DNA from: Sphingobacterium paucimobilis HER1398 | GTDB taxonomy: Bacteria; Bacteroidota; Bacteroidia; Sphingobacteriales; Sphingobacteriaceae | Assembly (NCBI RefSeq): GCF_000416985.1 | Contig: NZ_ATDL01000022.1 | Span: 526,672 to 590,671, forward strand | Direction: 5' to 3' | DNA length: 64,000 nt | Part shown: positions 55,187 to 63,594 of the stretch, piece after piece | Layout of the letters: every line of letters begins with the position of its first letter | Position numbering within the stretch: position 1 is the first letter of the stretch | Program-made: the position numbers and the translations under genes | The notes under the pieces: generated by a model | What the model was told of the DNA's origin: nothing | Databases searched by the model: none | The model's input: the letters and a program-made list of their open reading frames with translations, nothing else

Positions 55187-55717
55187 ATGACTGCAAGAGA
55201 ATTTGTATCTAGTATTCGGGCCAATCAGCCTGAGCGTTCCAATTTGGAACATCGACTAAACACGGAAACACTACATGGTATCTTAAGTGATGCCCAGATT
55301 TCGGATTCGGCGTCTATTTATGAAGACCATGGTAATGAAATATTAAACCTTCTCCACAATTTTGACCTATCGAGATTGAATATCTATGATATTACTTTTG
55401 ACCATGATCTGGAAGTATATCAAGATTACTTATTTTTCGGTTGGGATACTATAGGAGACCGTCTAGGCTACCACATCCCTTCAGGAGAAGTAGTGAGCTA
55501 CTATCTGCATGGAGATTGTATTAATTATAAATGTGCAAAAGACGATAGACAATTCCTCCAATTATTTTTTGAATTATACCTTTTACTGAAAGGTCGTTTG
55601 GAAACAGAAGATCAAAAAACAAAAGAGAAAATAGAACAACAGTTTTGGCTCAATACCACCTCTGCTACATCTGAATCGTATTGGGAACATTATCAGCGAT
55701 TCTTGAGTTTTTCCTAG
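55187..55717 (+). CDS. SUKH/SMI1-KNR4-like protein
   Basis: This 176-residue cytoplasmic protein contains FFGWDTIGDRLGYHIPSGEV (about residues 82-101). This is the strand-turn-strand pattern of the SUKH (SMI1/KNR4) superfamily, in which a gly-rich D/N-x-G-D block precedes an acidic strand. SUKH proteins are frequent immunity proteins against nuclease toxins. Here no toxin gene is adjacent, so the role is open. Confidence 0.5.
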   Translation: MTAREFVSSIRANQPERSNLEHRLNTETLHGILSDAQISDSASIYEDHGNEILNLLHNFDLSRLNIYDITFDHDLEVYQDYLFFGWDTIGDRLGYHIPSGEVVSYYLHGDCINYKCAKDDRQFLQLFFELYLLLKGRLETEDQKTKEKIEQQFWLNTTSATSESYWEHYQRFLSFS

Positions 55718-55834
55718 CTTTTTCTACACTCTGGACCAGTCCGCTTCGAAGTAAACTTGCTATATTTCCTCCGCAAAAAAATGTATAAGGAGAAATTTAA
55801 GTAGGTTTACTCCGAAATTGGTTAAAGAGCTATC

Positions 55835-56863
55835 ATGTATAATTTTAAGAACGACTACTCCGAAGGCGCACACGCGAATATTCTAAACAAATTATTAGAG
55901 ACAAACCTTGTCCAACAGCTAGGGTATGGTGACGATGAATATACCTCAGCGGCCAAGGCTCTTTTAAAAGCTAAAATAGATAATCCGCAAGTTGACATAC
56001 ATTTCCTTTCGGCAGGAACTCAAACCAATTTATTGGTCATATCTTGTCTCCTTAAATCACACGAAGCTGTGATAAGTGTCCAATCAGGGCATATTTATGC
56101 ACATGAGGCTGGAGCTATCGAAGCTACAGGACACCGAATAATAACGGTAGAGAGCATGGATGGCAAACTAAGACCAGGAAATATTGAGCAAATCGTACAA
56201 CAGCATACGCTAAGACCACATGTAGTCAAACCTAGACTGGTATATATATCTAACTCGACTGAAATCGGAACAATCTACCAAAAAGCCGAACTGGAAGCAC
56301 TTTCGCATTGTTGTAAACAGTACAATTTACTTTTATTTCTCGACGGAGCGCGACTTGGTAATGCATTGACTGCAACAAACAATGATCTAACGCTTGCTGA
56401 AATCAGTAGACTGACGGATGTTTTCTACATAGGAGCTACAAAAAATGGAGCTCTACTAGGGGAAGCTGTTGTATTCAACAGACCAGATATATATCCCGAT
56501 TTTGATTACGCCTTGAAGCAAAAAGGAGCTCTTTTGGCTAAGGGAAGGTTATTAGGGATTCAATTTTTAGAACTATTCAAGAGTAACCTTTATTTTGAAC
56601 TCGCAGACCATGCCAACAAAATGGCGATGAAGATAGCTGATGCGACACGCGAATTGGGATACGATTTCTTGACACATTCGACAACTAATCAAATATTTCC
56701 TATTTTTCCGCGACATACCATCAACGAACTTCACAAAAAGTACCTCTTCTTTGAGTGGAAACAGGTGGATGAAGATCACTCCGCAGTACGACTCTTAACC
56801 TCCTGGGCTACGCCAGAAAAGGTCGTTGACGAGTTTATATTTGATTTAAAGGCACTACAGTAA
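55835..56863 (+). CDS. Low-specificity threonine aldolase-like PLP enzyme
   Basis: This 342-residue cytoplasmic fold-type I PLP enzyme of the beta-eliminating lyase family has FLSAGTQTNLLVI (substrate/cofactor loop), the PLP-ring aspartate in FLDGARLGNAL (Asp170) and the Schiff-base lysine in FYIGATKNGALLG (Lys203). It would cleave L-threonine or L-allo-threonine to glycine and acetaldehyde, though related members act on other beta-hydroxy amino acids. It is a single gene, convergent with the YeiH-like gene. Confidence 0.85.
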   Translation: MYNFKNDYSEGAHANILNKLLETNLVQQLGYGDDEYTSAAKALLKAKIDNPQVDIHFLSAGTQTNLLVISCLLKSHEAVISVQSGHIYAHEAGAIEATGHRIITVESMDGKLRPGNIEQIVQQHTLRPHVVKPRLVYISNSTEIGTIYQKAELEALSHCCKQYNLLLFLDGARLGNALTATNNDLTLAEISRLTDVFYIGATKNGALLGEAVVFNRPDIYPDFDYALKQKGALLAKGRLLGIQFLELFKSNLYFELADHANKMAMKIADATRELGYDFLTHSTTNQIFPIFPRHTINELHKKYLFFEWKQVDEDHSAVRLLTSWATPEKVVDEFIFDLKALQ

Positions 56864-56888
56864 TGTACGAACCTGCATCTAACATTTA

Positions 56889-57854
56889 TCAAAAATAATA
56901 GAGTATAAATAACAACGATGGTATTGCTATCAATCCCCATAGTACAAGTCCTAAAACAAATGGTTTGGTACCTACGGACTTTAACACTTTGGCAGAAAGT
57001 CCAGCCCCAATCAAGAACAATACTGCTGTAAGTCCACTTTTGGACAGATATACAATGTAAGGAGCAATTTTGTGTAGTGGAGCGACATAAGTATTACCAA
57101 TAATAGCTAATATAAACAGCCCGATAAAGTAAGGAATCTGTACTCGGCTTCCCTTATTTTTAAAAACCAAAGCACTAAAAAATGTAACGGGTATGATCCA
57201 CAGCGCACGAGTCAACTTGACAGAGGTCGCGATCTGCAGCGCCTCTTCTCCATATTTACTAGCTGCACCGACTACAGAACTGGTATCTTGAATAGCCACG
57301 GCACTCCAAAGACCAAACTGTCCTTGTGAAAGGCTAAAGAAATGCCCAACTACAGGGAATACAAATAAGGCAATGGAATTCAGAATAAAAATAGTAGCCA
57401 ATGCTACACTGATCTGCGCTTCCTTGGCCTTTATCACAGGAGATATGGCAGCAATAGCGCTCCCTCCGCATATTGCGGTACCCACGGTAATCAAAAAAGC
57501 TATTTTCTTATCAATGTGTAACATCTTACCTATAAAATGTCCTAGAAATAGTATCCCAAGTAAAGAGACTACAGTTAAAAGAAAACCGTTTTTACTGGCA
57601 TGAATGGCAGACTCTACATCCATCCCAAACCCCAAGCCAACGACAGATACCTGTAATAGACTATGTGTCAATTTTCCTGTAATATTTGAAAACGGATTCC
57701 CTAACCACTGTGCCGTAATAATCCCAATTAATAATGCTATAGGAGGTGACACAAAAGGGCTTATACAAAGTAGCCCCAAACCGATAAAAATAAGCTCACG
57801 AATACTTAAATTTTTATTTAAAATTCCTTTTTTTAAAAAATGACTATTGTTCAT
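56889..57854 (-). CDS. YeiH/UPF0324 family putative sulfate exporter
   Basis: I take the ATG at 57852-57854 (321 residues). A start 30 bp upstream is possible but adds a cysteine-rich stretch without family character. The protein has about ten membrane segments with the family blocks VGTAICGGSAIAAISPVI (about residues 126-143) and WSAVAIQDTSSVVGAA. UPF0324 proteins are annotated as sulfate exporters on weak evidence. It is a single gene divergent from gnd. Confidence 0.83.
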   Translation of the reverse strand: MNNSHFLKKGILNKNLSIRELIFIGLGLLCISPFVSPPIALLIGIITAQWLGNPFSNITGKLTHSLLQVSVVGLGFGMDVESAIHASKNGFLLTVVSLLGILFLGHFIGKMLHIDKKIAFLITVGTAICGGSAIAAISPVIKAKEAQISVALATIFILNSIALFVFPVVGHFFSLSQGQFGLWSAVAIQDTSSVVGAASKYGEEALQIATSVKLTRALWIIPVTFFSALVFKNKGSRVQIPYFIGLFILAIIGNTYVAPLHKIAPYIVYLSKSGLTAVLFLIGAGLSAKVLKSVGTKPFVLGLVLWGLIAIPSLLFILYYF

Positions 57855-57993
57855 CTTACAATCTCTTTTGATTAAACAATACAAAGTTGCGTCCTATGGA
57901 TTTCAAAAGAAAATGATTAAAAACCATACCCCATAACCAATAGTTATGCTTCCCAACGTTGAAAAAACAGCACTAATTCAACGAAAAGATTCC

Positions 57994-58001
57994 TATCTTT
58001 G
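57994..58001 (+). promoter_or_regulatory. -7 promoter element of gnd-zwf-pgl
   Basis: TATCTTTG fully matches TAnnTTTG, 38 nt before the gnd start codon. No -33 TTG lies at the usual distance. Confidence 0.45.
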
Positions 58002-58039
58002 AACACAGGCAGAAATCTGCATCAACTGATAAAAATTTT

Positions 58040-59443
58040 ATGGAATTATATGATTTTGGCATAGTTGGTCTTGGTGTTATGGGAAGAAACCTCCTATTAA
58101 ACATGGCCGACAATAAATTTGCCGTAGCGGGATTAGACCTTGACGCCGCTAAAGTAGAGTCTTTAGAGAACGAAATTAATGATACCCATCAAGTAAAAGC
58201 AACGACTCAGGTAGCTGAATTTACGCAAGCAATCCGAAAACCTAGAGCTATTATGTTGTTAGTTCCGGCTGGAAAACCTGTGGATGGTGCTATCAACAGT
58301 CTTCTTCCTCACCTAGAAGAAGGCGATATTATCATTGATGGTGGTAATTCTTATTTCCCAGATACAGATCGTAGATTTTTAGAACTCTCTCAGAAAAATA
58401 TTCATTTTTTCGGGATGGGGATATCAGGAGGAGAAAAGGGTGCGCGTTTCGGCCCTAGCTTAATGCCAGGAGGAGATAAAGGCGCTTACGAACGTCTACG
58501 TCCAATCTTTGAAGCAGTATCAGCGAAAGTTAATGGAGAGCCTTGTGTAGCTTATCTAGGTAATGGCTCTGCTGGCAACTATGTAAAAATGGTACATAAT
58601 GGCATCGAATATGGCATCATGCAGCTGATTGCGGAAACTTATGATTTGATGAAACGTGGTTTTGGAATCGATGATGAAAAGATACAACAAACCTTCGTTC
58701 AATGGAACAACACGGAATTGCAATCCTTCCTCGTAGAAATCACAGGTGAAATACTCAACAAATTTGACGAAGACGGACAACGTCTGGTAAATGTTATATC
58801 CGATTGGGCAAAATCTAAAGGAACAGGTAAATGGACCTCACAGAATGCCATGGATTTGCAGGCACCAGTACCCGTTATAGACGCGGCAGTAACTATGCGT
58901 GACATGTCCAAATTCAAACCTGAACGTATACAGGCAGCTAAAAAATTAAATTGGACGCCAGCTGAAAAAAGCATAGATGAAGACCAGGTTATCGGACAAT
59001 TAAAAGACGCTTTCTACTTTGCCATGCTAAACACCTATGCACAGGGATTAGCACAACTGACGATCGCTTCGGAAACTTATAACTATGGGCTTAACCTGGA
59101 AGAAGTAGCCAAAATATGGCGTGGAGGATGTATTATCCGAGCGGCGGCACTAGAAGATTTCAGACAGGCTTACAGCCGGGACGCTTCCTTGCGTAATATT
59201 CTTTTGGATGATACTATTGCTAAAGATATTTCATCTAGACAAGCTAATACGAGAGAAATCGTAAAACAAGCTGTTGAGCATGGTATTCCATTTGCCGCTT
59301 ATATGAATGCGTTGGCTTACTTTGACTCTTACCGATCGGAGCGTATGCCAACGAATATCATACAGGCACAACGTGATTACTTTGGAGCACATACCTATGA
59401 GCGCATCGACCGCGAAGGCTCGTTTCATACACAGTGGGACTAA
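58040..59443 (+). CDS. gnd: 6-phosphogluconate dehydrogenase, decarboxylating
   Basis: This 467-residue enzyme makes ribulose 5-phosphate, CO2 and NADPH from 6-phosphogluconate. The N-terminal Rossmann motif is GLGVMG (residues 10-15). The substrate block is GMGISGGEKGARFGPSLMPG, and the catalytic-site blocks GNYVKMVHNGIEYG and the C-terminal IQAQRDYFGAHTYER are typical. Full-length and cytoplasmic. It heads a three-gene pentose phosphate cluster, 29 bp before zwf. Confidence 0.96.
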   Translation: MELYDFGIVGLGVMGRNLLLNMADNKFAVAGLDLDAAKVESLENEINDTHQVKATTQVAEFTQAIRKPRAIMLLVPAGKPVDGAINSLLPHLEEGDIIIDGGNSYFPDTDRRFLELSQKNIHFFGMGISGGEKGARFGPSLMPGGDKGAYERLRPIFEAVSAKVNGEPCVAYLGNGSAGNYVKMVHNGIEYGIMQLIAETYDLMKRGFGIDDEKIQQTFVQWNNTELQSFLVEITGEILNKFDEDGQRLVNVISDWAKSKGTGKWTSQNAMDLQAPVPVIDAAVTMRDMSKFKPERIQAAKKLNWTPAEKSIDEDQVIGQLKDAFYFAMLNTYAQGLAQLTIASETYNYGLNLEEVAKIWRGGCIIRAAALEDFRQAYSRDASLRNILLDDTIAKDISSRQANTREIVKQAVEHGIPFAAYMNALAYFDSYRSERMPTNIIQAQRDYFGAHTYERIDREGSFHTQWD

Positions 59444-59472
59444 AATAAATTGAACACATTTTTAATAATACA

Positions 59473-60984
59473 ATGAAGACCAGTAAAAAAGCCAGACCTT
59501 CTATTATAGTGATTTTTGGAGGTACGGGAGATTTGGCGAAGCGTAAATTAATTCCCGCTTTTTACAATTTATTTTTGGACGACTGGATGCCAGAGAAGTT
59601 TGCTATCATCGGTTTGGGGCGTACGGAACTTGATAATGCAACTTATAGGACACATCTGGCAGAGGGACTATCTGAATTTTCTCGTACAGGTACACCGGAA
59701 CAACAGAAATGGGAGGAATTCAGTCCGAATATCACCTATTTCCCTTCTAATATCGACGATATTGACTCATACAAAGAGCTAGCGAGCCAACTGGATGCAT
59801 TGGACGAGTTGTGGGGGGAGCGCGCCAATAGGTTGTTTTACCTATCTGTAGCACCACGTTTTATCGAAGCGGCAACTCTACATATCAATGAATCTGGTCT
59901 TGCAAGTATACCGGACAAAGACCGTATCGTTATCGAGAAACCGTTTGGGAGTGACAAACAGACAGCAATCGCTCTTAATAAATTACTAAGACAAACTTTT
60001 CAAGAGAAACAAATCTATAGAATAGATCATTATCTGGGAAAAGAAACAGTTCAAAACATACTGGCTTTTAGATTTGGCAATGCTCTTTTTGAACCACTTT
60101 GGAATAGAAACTTTATCGACTCGGTACAGATTACGGTAGCAGAACAGGTAGGTGTTGAGAATCGCGGAGGATTTTACGAAAGTGCAGGAGCGCTCAAAGA
60201 TATGGTTCAGAACCACCTTCTACAGATACTCTGCATGGTGGCTATGGAAGCACCAGCTTCATTCAAATCGGAAGAGATACGTAATCGCAAAGTAGATGTA
60301 TTACGAGCCGTACGCCGTATTAAACCTGAGGAAGTGCAACGCTACGCCGTAAGAGGTCAGTATGGTGAAGGATGGCTGCAAGGCAAAAAAGTACCTGGCT
60401 ACCGCGAAGAAGAGGGAGTGAATCCTAAATCAAATACAGAGACATTTGTTGCTGTCAAATTCTTCTTGGACAATTGGCGCTGGCAAGGAGTACCATTCTA
60501 TTTACGTACAGGAAAACGTATGCAGGAGAAACATTCATCGATTACGATACAATTTAAACCGGTCCCGCATTCAACCTTCTCCGAAGGACAAATGGACAAC
60601 CTTATGCCTAATAAGCTGACCATTAATATACAGCCTCAGATGGATATCCGTCTACGCTTTATGACGAAACGTCCAGGCTTAACGATGGCATTGAATCCAT
60701 CGGAAATGGTTTTTGATTATGACACCTGTTCTACCCAATCACCAGAGGCTTACGAAACATTGTTATTGGATGCATTGAACGGGGATGCTACCCTATTTAT
60801 GCGCTCCGATCAAGTGGAAGAAGCTTGGGATGTAATCACTCCGATCCAAGAAGCTTGGGAAAGCAGAAATACATTAGATTTTCCGAACTATGCATCAGGA
60901 ACCTGGGGGCCTGAAAATGCAGAGGCACTGGTCGCTCAAAACGGTCATGTATGGGCTGTAAATGCACACCATAAAACGCGATAA
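59473..60984 (+). CDS. zwf: Glucose-6-phosphate 1-dehydrogenase
   Basis: This 503-residue enzyme oxidises glucose 6-phosphate to 6-phosphogluconolactone. It has the NADP-binding FGGTGDLAKRKLIPA (about residues 15-29), the EKPFG motif, and the catalytic RIDHYLGKE (about residues 181-189). The order gnd-zwf-pgl makes the full oxidative branch of the pathway in one transcript. Confidence 0.96.
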   Translation: MKTSKKARPSIIVIFGGTGDLAKRKLIPAFYNLFLDDWMPEKFAIIGLGRTELDNATYRTHLAEGLSEFSRTGTPEQQKWEEFSPNITYFPSNIDDIDSYKELASQLDALDELWGERANRLFYLSVAPRFIEAATLHINESGLASIPDKDRIVIEKPFGSDKQTAIALNKLLRQTFQEKQIYRIDHYLGKETVQNILAFRFGNALFEPLWNRNFIDSVQITVAEQVGVENRGGFYESAGALKDMVQNHLLQILCMVAMEAPASFKSEEIRNRKVDVLRAVRRIKPEEVQRYAVRGQYGEGWLQGKKVPGYREEEGVNPKSNTETFVAVKFFLDNWRWQGVPFYLRTGKRMQEKHSSITIQFKPVPHSTFSEGQMDNLMPNKLTINIQPQMDIRLRFMTKRPGLTMALNPSEMVFDYDTCSTQSPEAYETLLLDALNGDATLFMRSDQVEEAWDVITPIQEAWESRNTLDFPNYASGTWGPENAEALVAQNGHVWAVNAHHKTR

Positions 60985-61039
60985 CAAGATTTGAGCCTGA
61001 CGAGTATAATTTAATATTGACTACTAAAAGTTTGAAGAA

Positions 61040-61768
61040 TTGATACAGATATTTGAGAATACACAACAATTGACGGAAGCTGCTGCAGCTCTATTTATAG
61101 ATACGGCAAAAGAAGCTATTGCCAAGAACAATAAATTTACCGTTGCGCTGACTGGAGGTTCATCTCCTATAGCCCTGCATAAATTGCTTGCATCTCCAGA
61201 CTATCAGCAAATGATCGATTGGAAAAAGGTCTATGTTTTTTGGGGCGATGAACGTTGGGTGCCATTTGAAGATGATCGTAGCAACACGAAAATGGCTTTT
61301 GAGACCTTATTGAATCATGTTCCAATTCCACAGGATAATATCTTTAAAATGTATTCGGAGACAGTCTCACCTGAAAAGTATGCTACGCAATATGAAGCAG
61401 ATATCAAGAAGGTTGTTGGCGAAGATGGAGCCTTTGATCTGATTCTGCTCGGCATGGGTGACGATGGTCATACGGCATCTCTATTTCCGCACACAGCAGT
61501 ATTGGCTGAAGATAAAAAATGGGTAGACGCCTATTACCTTGGACCACAAAGCATGTATCGGATTACATTAACAGCTCCACTCATCAATAAAGCGAAAAAC
61601 ATCGCTGTGCTCACTTTTGGAGACAAAAAGACAGACGCGCTGTATGAAGTATTAGAAGGCGCAAGAAATGTGCAACAATACCCTTCGCAACTACTGGCTC
61701 CAAGCCACGGAAAGCTTGTGTTCATGACAGATCAAGCTGCAGCAAAACGGTTGAAAAAATCGTACTAA
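61040..61768 (+). CDS. pgl: 6-phosphogluconolactonase
   Basis: This 242-residue enzyme hydrolyses the product of Zwf. It has ALTGGSSPIALHKLL, WGDERWVPFEDDRSN (about residues 69-83) and GMGDDGHTASLFP, all diagnostic. It begins with TTG at 61040; there is no in-frame ATG upstream before the stop at 61025, and the N-terminus MIQIFENTQQLTEAAAALF fits the family, so the rare start is probably real. It follows zwf after 55 bp and ends at a strong terminator. Confidence 0.94.
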   Translation: MIQIFENTQQLTEAAAALFIDTAKEAIAKNNKFTVALTGGSSPIALHKLLASPDYQQMIDWKKVYVFWGDERWVPFEDDRSNTKMAFETLLNHVPIPQDNIFKMYSETVSPEKYATQYEADIKKVVGEDGAFDLILLGMGDDGHTASLFPHTAVLAEDKKWVDAYYLGPQSMYRITLTAPLINKAKNIAVLTFGDKKTDALYEVLEGARNVQQYPSQLLAPSHGKLVFMTDQAAAKRLKKSY

Positions 61769-61774
61769 AACATA

Positions 61775-61808
61775 AATAGAGGTCATGTCTATAGACATGA
61801 CCTCTATT
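61775..61808 (+). terminator. Terminator of gnd-zwf-pgl
   Basis: A perfect 15-bp stem (61775-61789 with 61794-61808) and TATA loop, followed by ATTTTCTC. It starts 6 bp after the pgl stop codon. Confidence 0.88.
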
Positions 61809-62119
61809 ATTTTCTCACGGCTCCCCCTCTTCTATCTGCCAATGCCAAGAGAACATACACTCTCCTCTGAAGAAAAACTATAATATCCCATAGACGCCGC
61901 GGCTATCACTGTATACTCCCACTATCCCTCGGTATAGCCCAACATCACTAAGGAAAACATATGACATACCTAATACAAGCTCTTAAGTCCCGAGGTTAAT
62001 TACTGTTCATCGAGCTTTAACGACGTTCTGTGAAGCCACAGTAGAAACTGCTTACCGTGATACAAAAATTAATCCAAATCCACAAAGATAAAGGAAAGGA
62101 GCTAAAGCATATGCCTTCC
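61809..62119. other. Gene-free stretch
   Basis: About 310 bp between the pgl terminator and the alpha/beta hydrolase stop codon. I see no gene, RNA or repeat in it. It may hold the end of the convergent hydrolase transcript. Confidence 0.4.
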
Positions 62120-63073
62120 TCAGAAACCAGCCAGATGTTTTAAGATGATTTCGGCAGTTTCTTGCGGATGAGAAACAAGCCCCCCATGTCCAGCTCCTTC
62201 TATCGTATGTAATTGTATATGTTCTACCTTGTCTTTGATCTCTTTTGCCACTGCTGGATAGACCGCAATGGAACTACCTCCCGTAATAAGAGTGATTGGT
62301 TTTTTAAATTGATTTAGGTTTTCAGGCCTGATATTTAGTCGTTCAGGATCGTTAGCCTGATCCAGCCAGGTTCTATAACTGGCTACCATGGTATTTCTTG
62401 CTCGCTCATCAAAAATAGAACACCAGCTCCCCTTACCAAAAGCGACGTTCTCAATAAAATTAAAAGTACCCAATTCAATATTCCCTTTTTCCAATAGCTG
62501 TTTGCTTTTCTGCATTTCGGCCTGTACTTCGTTTAGCATTTCCTTGTATTGGGCTTTGCCTTTTAGCAACCCGAAGATTGGAGGTTCGTAGATAACGATA
62601 CTCTCGACGTGATTCGCATAAGTATTGGCGATCTCTACTGCTATATTTGCTCCATATGAATGTCCTATAAAATGTGCTTTTTCAAAGCCTAAAGTACGTA
62701 GCAGAGACAGCGCATCTTGAACATCCATAGAAATAGTGCCCTGCTTTGTATCTGGGGTAGACGTACTGTGCCCTCGCCTGTCGTATACGACAATAGGGTT
62801 AGTTACTTTGCCAGTCAACTGTTCTGCTACAGATATCCAAGAGTTATGATCATCCCAAGACCCGTGTATAAAAACGATAGGAACACCTTGGCCTTTTTTA
62901 TACCTGACACCCAACTCTACCTCTCCGGTATTAATCAGATGAAGGGGCGCATGCTCTTTGGTATAATATTCGGTTCCCGTCTTTCGTGCAGTTTGAGCAA
63001 ATAATTCGGAAGAAAAGAAATGAGCTATTATTAAAGCAAATAATATAAAACCTTTATTATGCAATATATTCAT
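62120..63073 (-). CDS. Exported alpha/beta hydrolase
   Basis: Starting at the ATG at 63071-63073 gives 317 residues with a signal peptide (MNILHNKGFILFALIIAHFF, cleaved near FAQ at 27). A longer in-frame start at 63163 adds 30 residues without family character. The fold is clear: oxyanion block HGSWDDHNSW (His70-Gly71), VVYDRRGHSTS, nucleophile Ser139 in GHSYGAN, and the catalytic histidine in GAGHGG. The usual acid residue after strand 6 is not obvious: the segment reads ITGGSSIAVYP, and the YEPP segment may supply an acid instead. Substrate unknown. Confidence 0.83.
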   Translation of the reverse strand: MNILHNKGFILFALIIAHFFSSELFAQTARKTGTEYYTKEHAPLHLINTGEVELGVRYKKGQGVPIVFIHGSWDDHNSWISVAEQLTGKVTNPIVVYDRRGHSTSTPDTKQGTISMDVQDALSLLRTLGFEKAHFIGHSYGANIAVEIANTYANHVESIVIYEPPIFGLLKGKAQYKEMLNEVQAEMQKSKQLLEKGNIELGTFNFIENVAFGKGSWCSIFDERARNTMVASYRTWLDQANDPERLNIRPENLNQFKKPITLITGGSSIAVYPAVAKEIKDKVEHIQLHTIEGAGHGGLVSHPQETAEIILKHLAGF

Positions 63074-63254
63074 GTCATAAATTGAGTTAATACGATGAAA
63101 TAGATAAATATCGGAAATATTCAATTCTCTTTTGTCATCTGGGAATCTCTTTTGCTGCCCCATCTATACCCCTCTAGGCTAGCCCCGAAAGGCCCCAACT
63201 TCCCCCTGATCCTTCTATGAATCGAACCCCTATGGGTTCGACCCTAAAGGGCAC

Positions 63255-63288
63255 AAAAAAAGCCTCACTTTGCAGTGAAGCATTTTTT
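63255..63288 (-). terminator. Terminator of tRNA-Lys
   Basis: On the minus strand an 8-bp stem (63281-63274 with 63269-63262, one G-U pair) closed by a GCAA loop is followed by seven T (63261-63255). It begins 9 bp after the tRNA and is duplicated in the tandem array beyond 63540. Confidence 0.8.
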
Positions 63289-63289
63289 G

Positions 63290-63362
63290 TGATCCCGCTG
63301 GGATTCGAACCCAGGACCCATACATTAAAAGTGTATTGCTCTACCAGCTGAGCTACGGAATC
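63290..63362 (-). tRNA. tRNA-Lys (anticodon UUU)
   Basis: On the minus strand, 73 nt fold as a complete tRNA. The acceptor stem is GATTCCG with CGGGATC (one wobble pair), the D-arm is GCTC...GAGC, the anticodon loop CTTTTAA has anticodon TTT, and the T-arm is CTGGG-TTCGAAT-CCCAG. The discriminator is A. CCA is not encoded. A full TTG-N19-TACCTTTG promoter lies upstream. Confidence 0.93.
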
Positions 63363-63403
63363 CTAATTCTTTAACGAATTACCCTTCGTTGTTTGAAGTG
63401 ATG

Positions 63404-63433
63404 CAAAGGTAAGAAAAATATATTTAAATGCAA
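63404..63433 (-). promoter_or_regulatory. Promoter of tRNA-Lys
   Basis: On the minus strand TTG (63431-63433) and TACCTTTG (63404-63411) are exactly 19 bp apart, the Bacteroidota consensus. A small inverted repeat at 63373-63390 lies between it and the tRNA. Confidence 0.65.
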
Positions 63434-63594
63434 GCCCTAATTAGATATAACGCAGTTTTTTAATAAAAAAACACAAACCAATAAATAAACCCCTGAAAAA
63501 CAACATATTAAAAAATACATATGTAAAATATGTCCTTGATATCACCTCTAAGGGATACAAAAAAGCCTGACTTTTCAATGAAGCTTTTTCTTGT

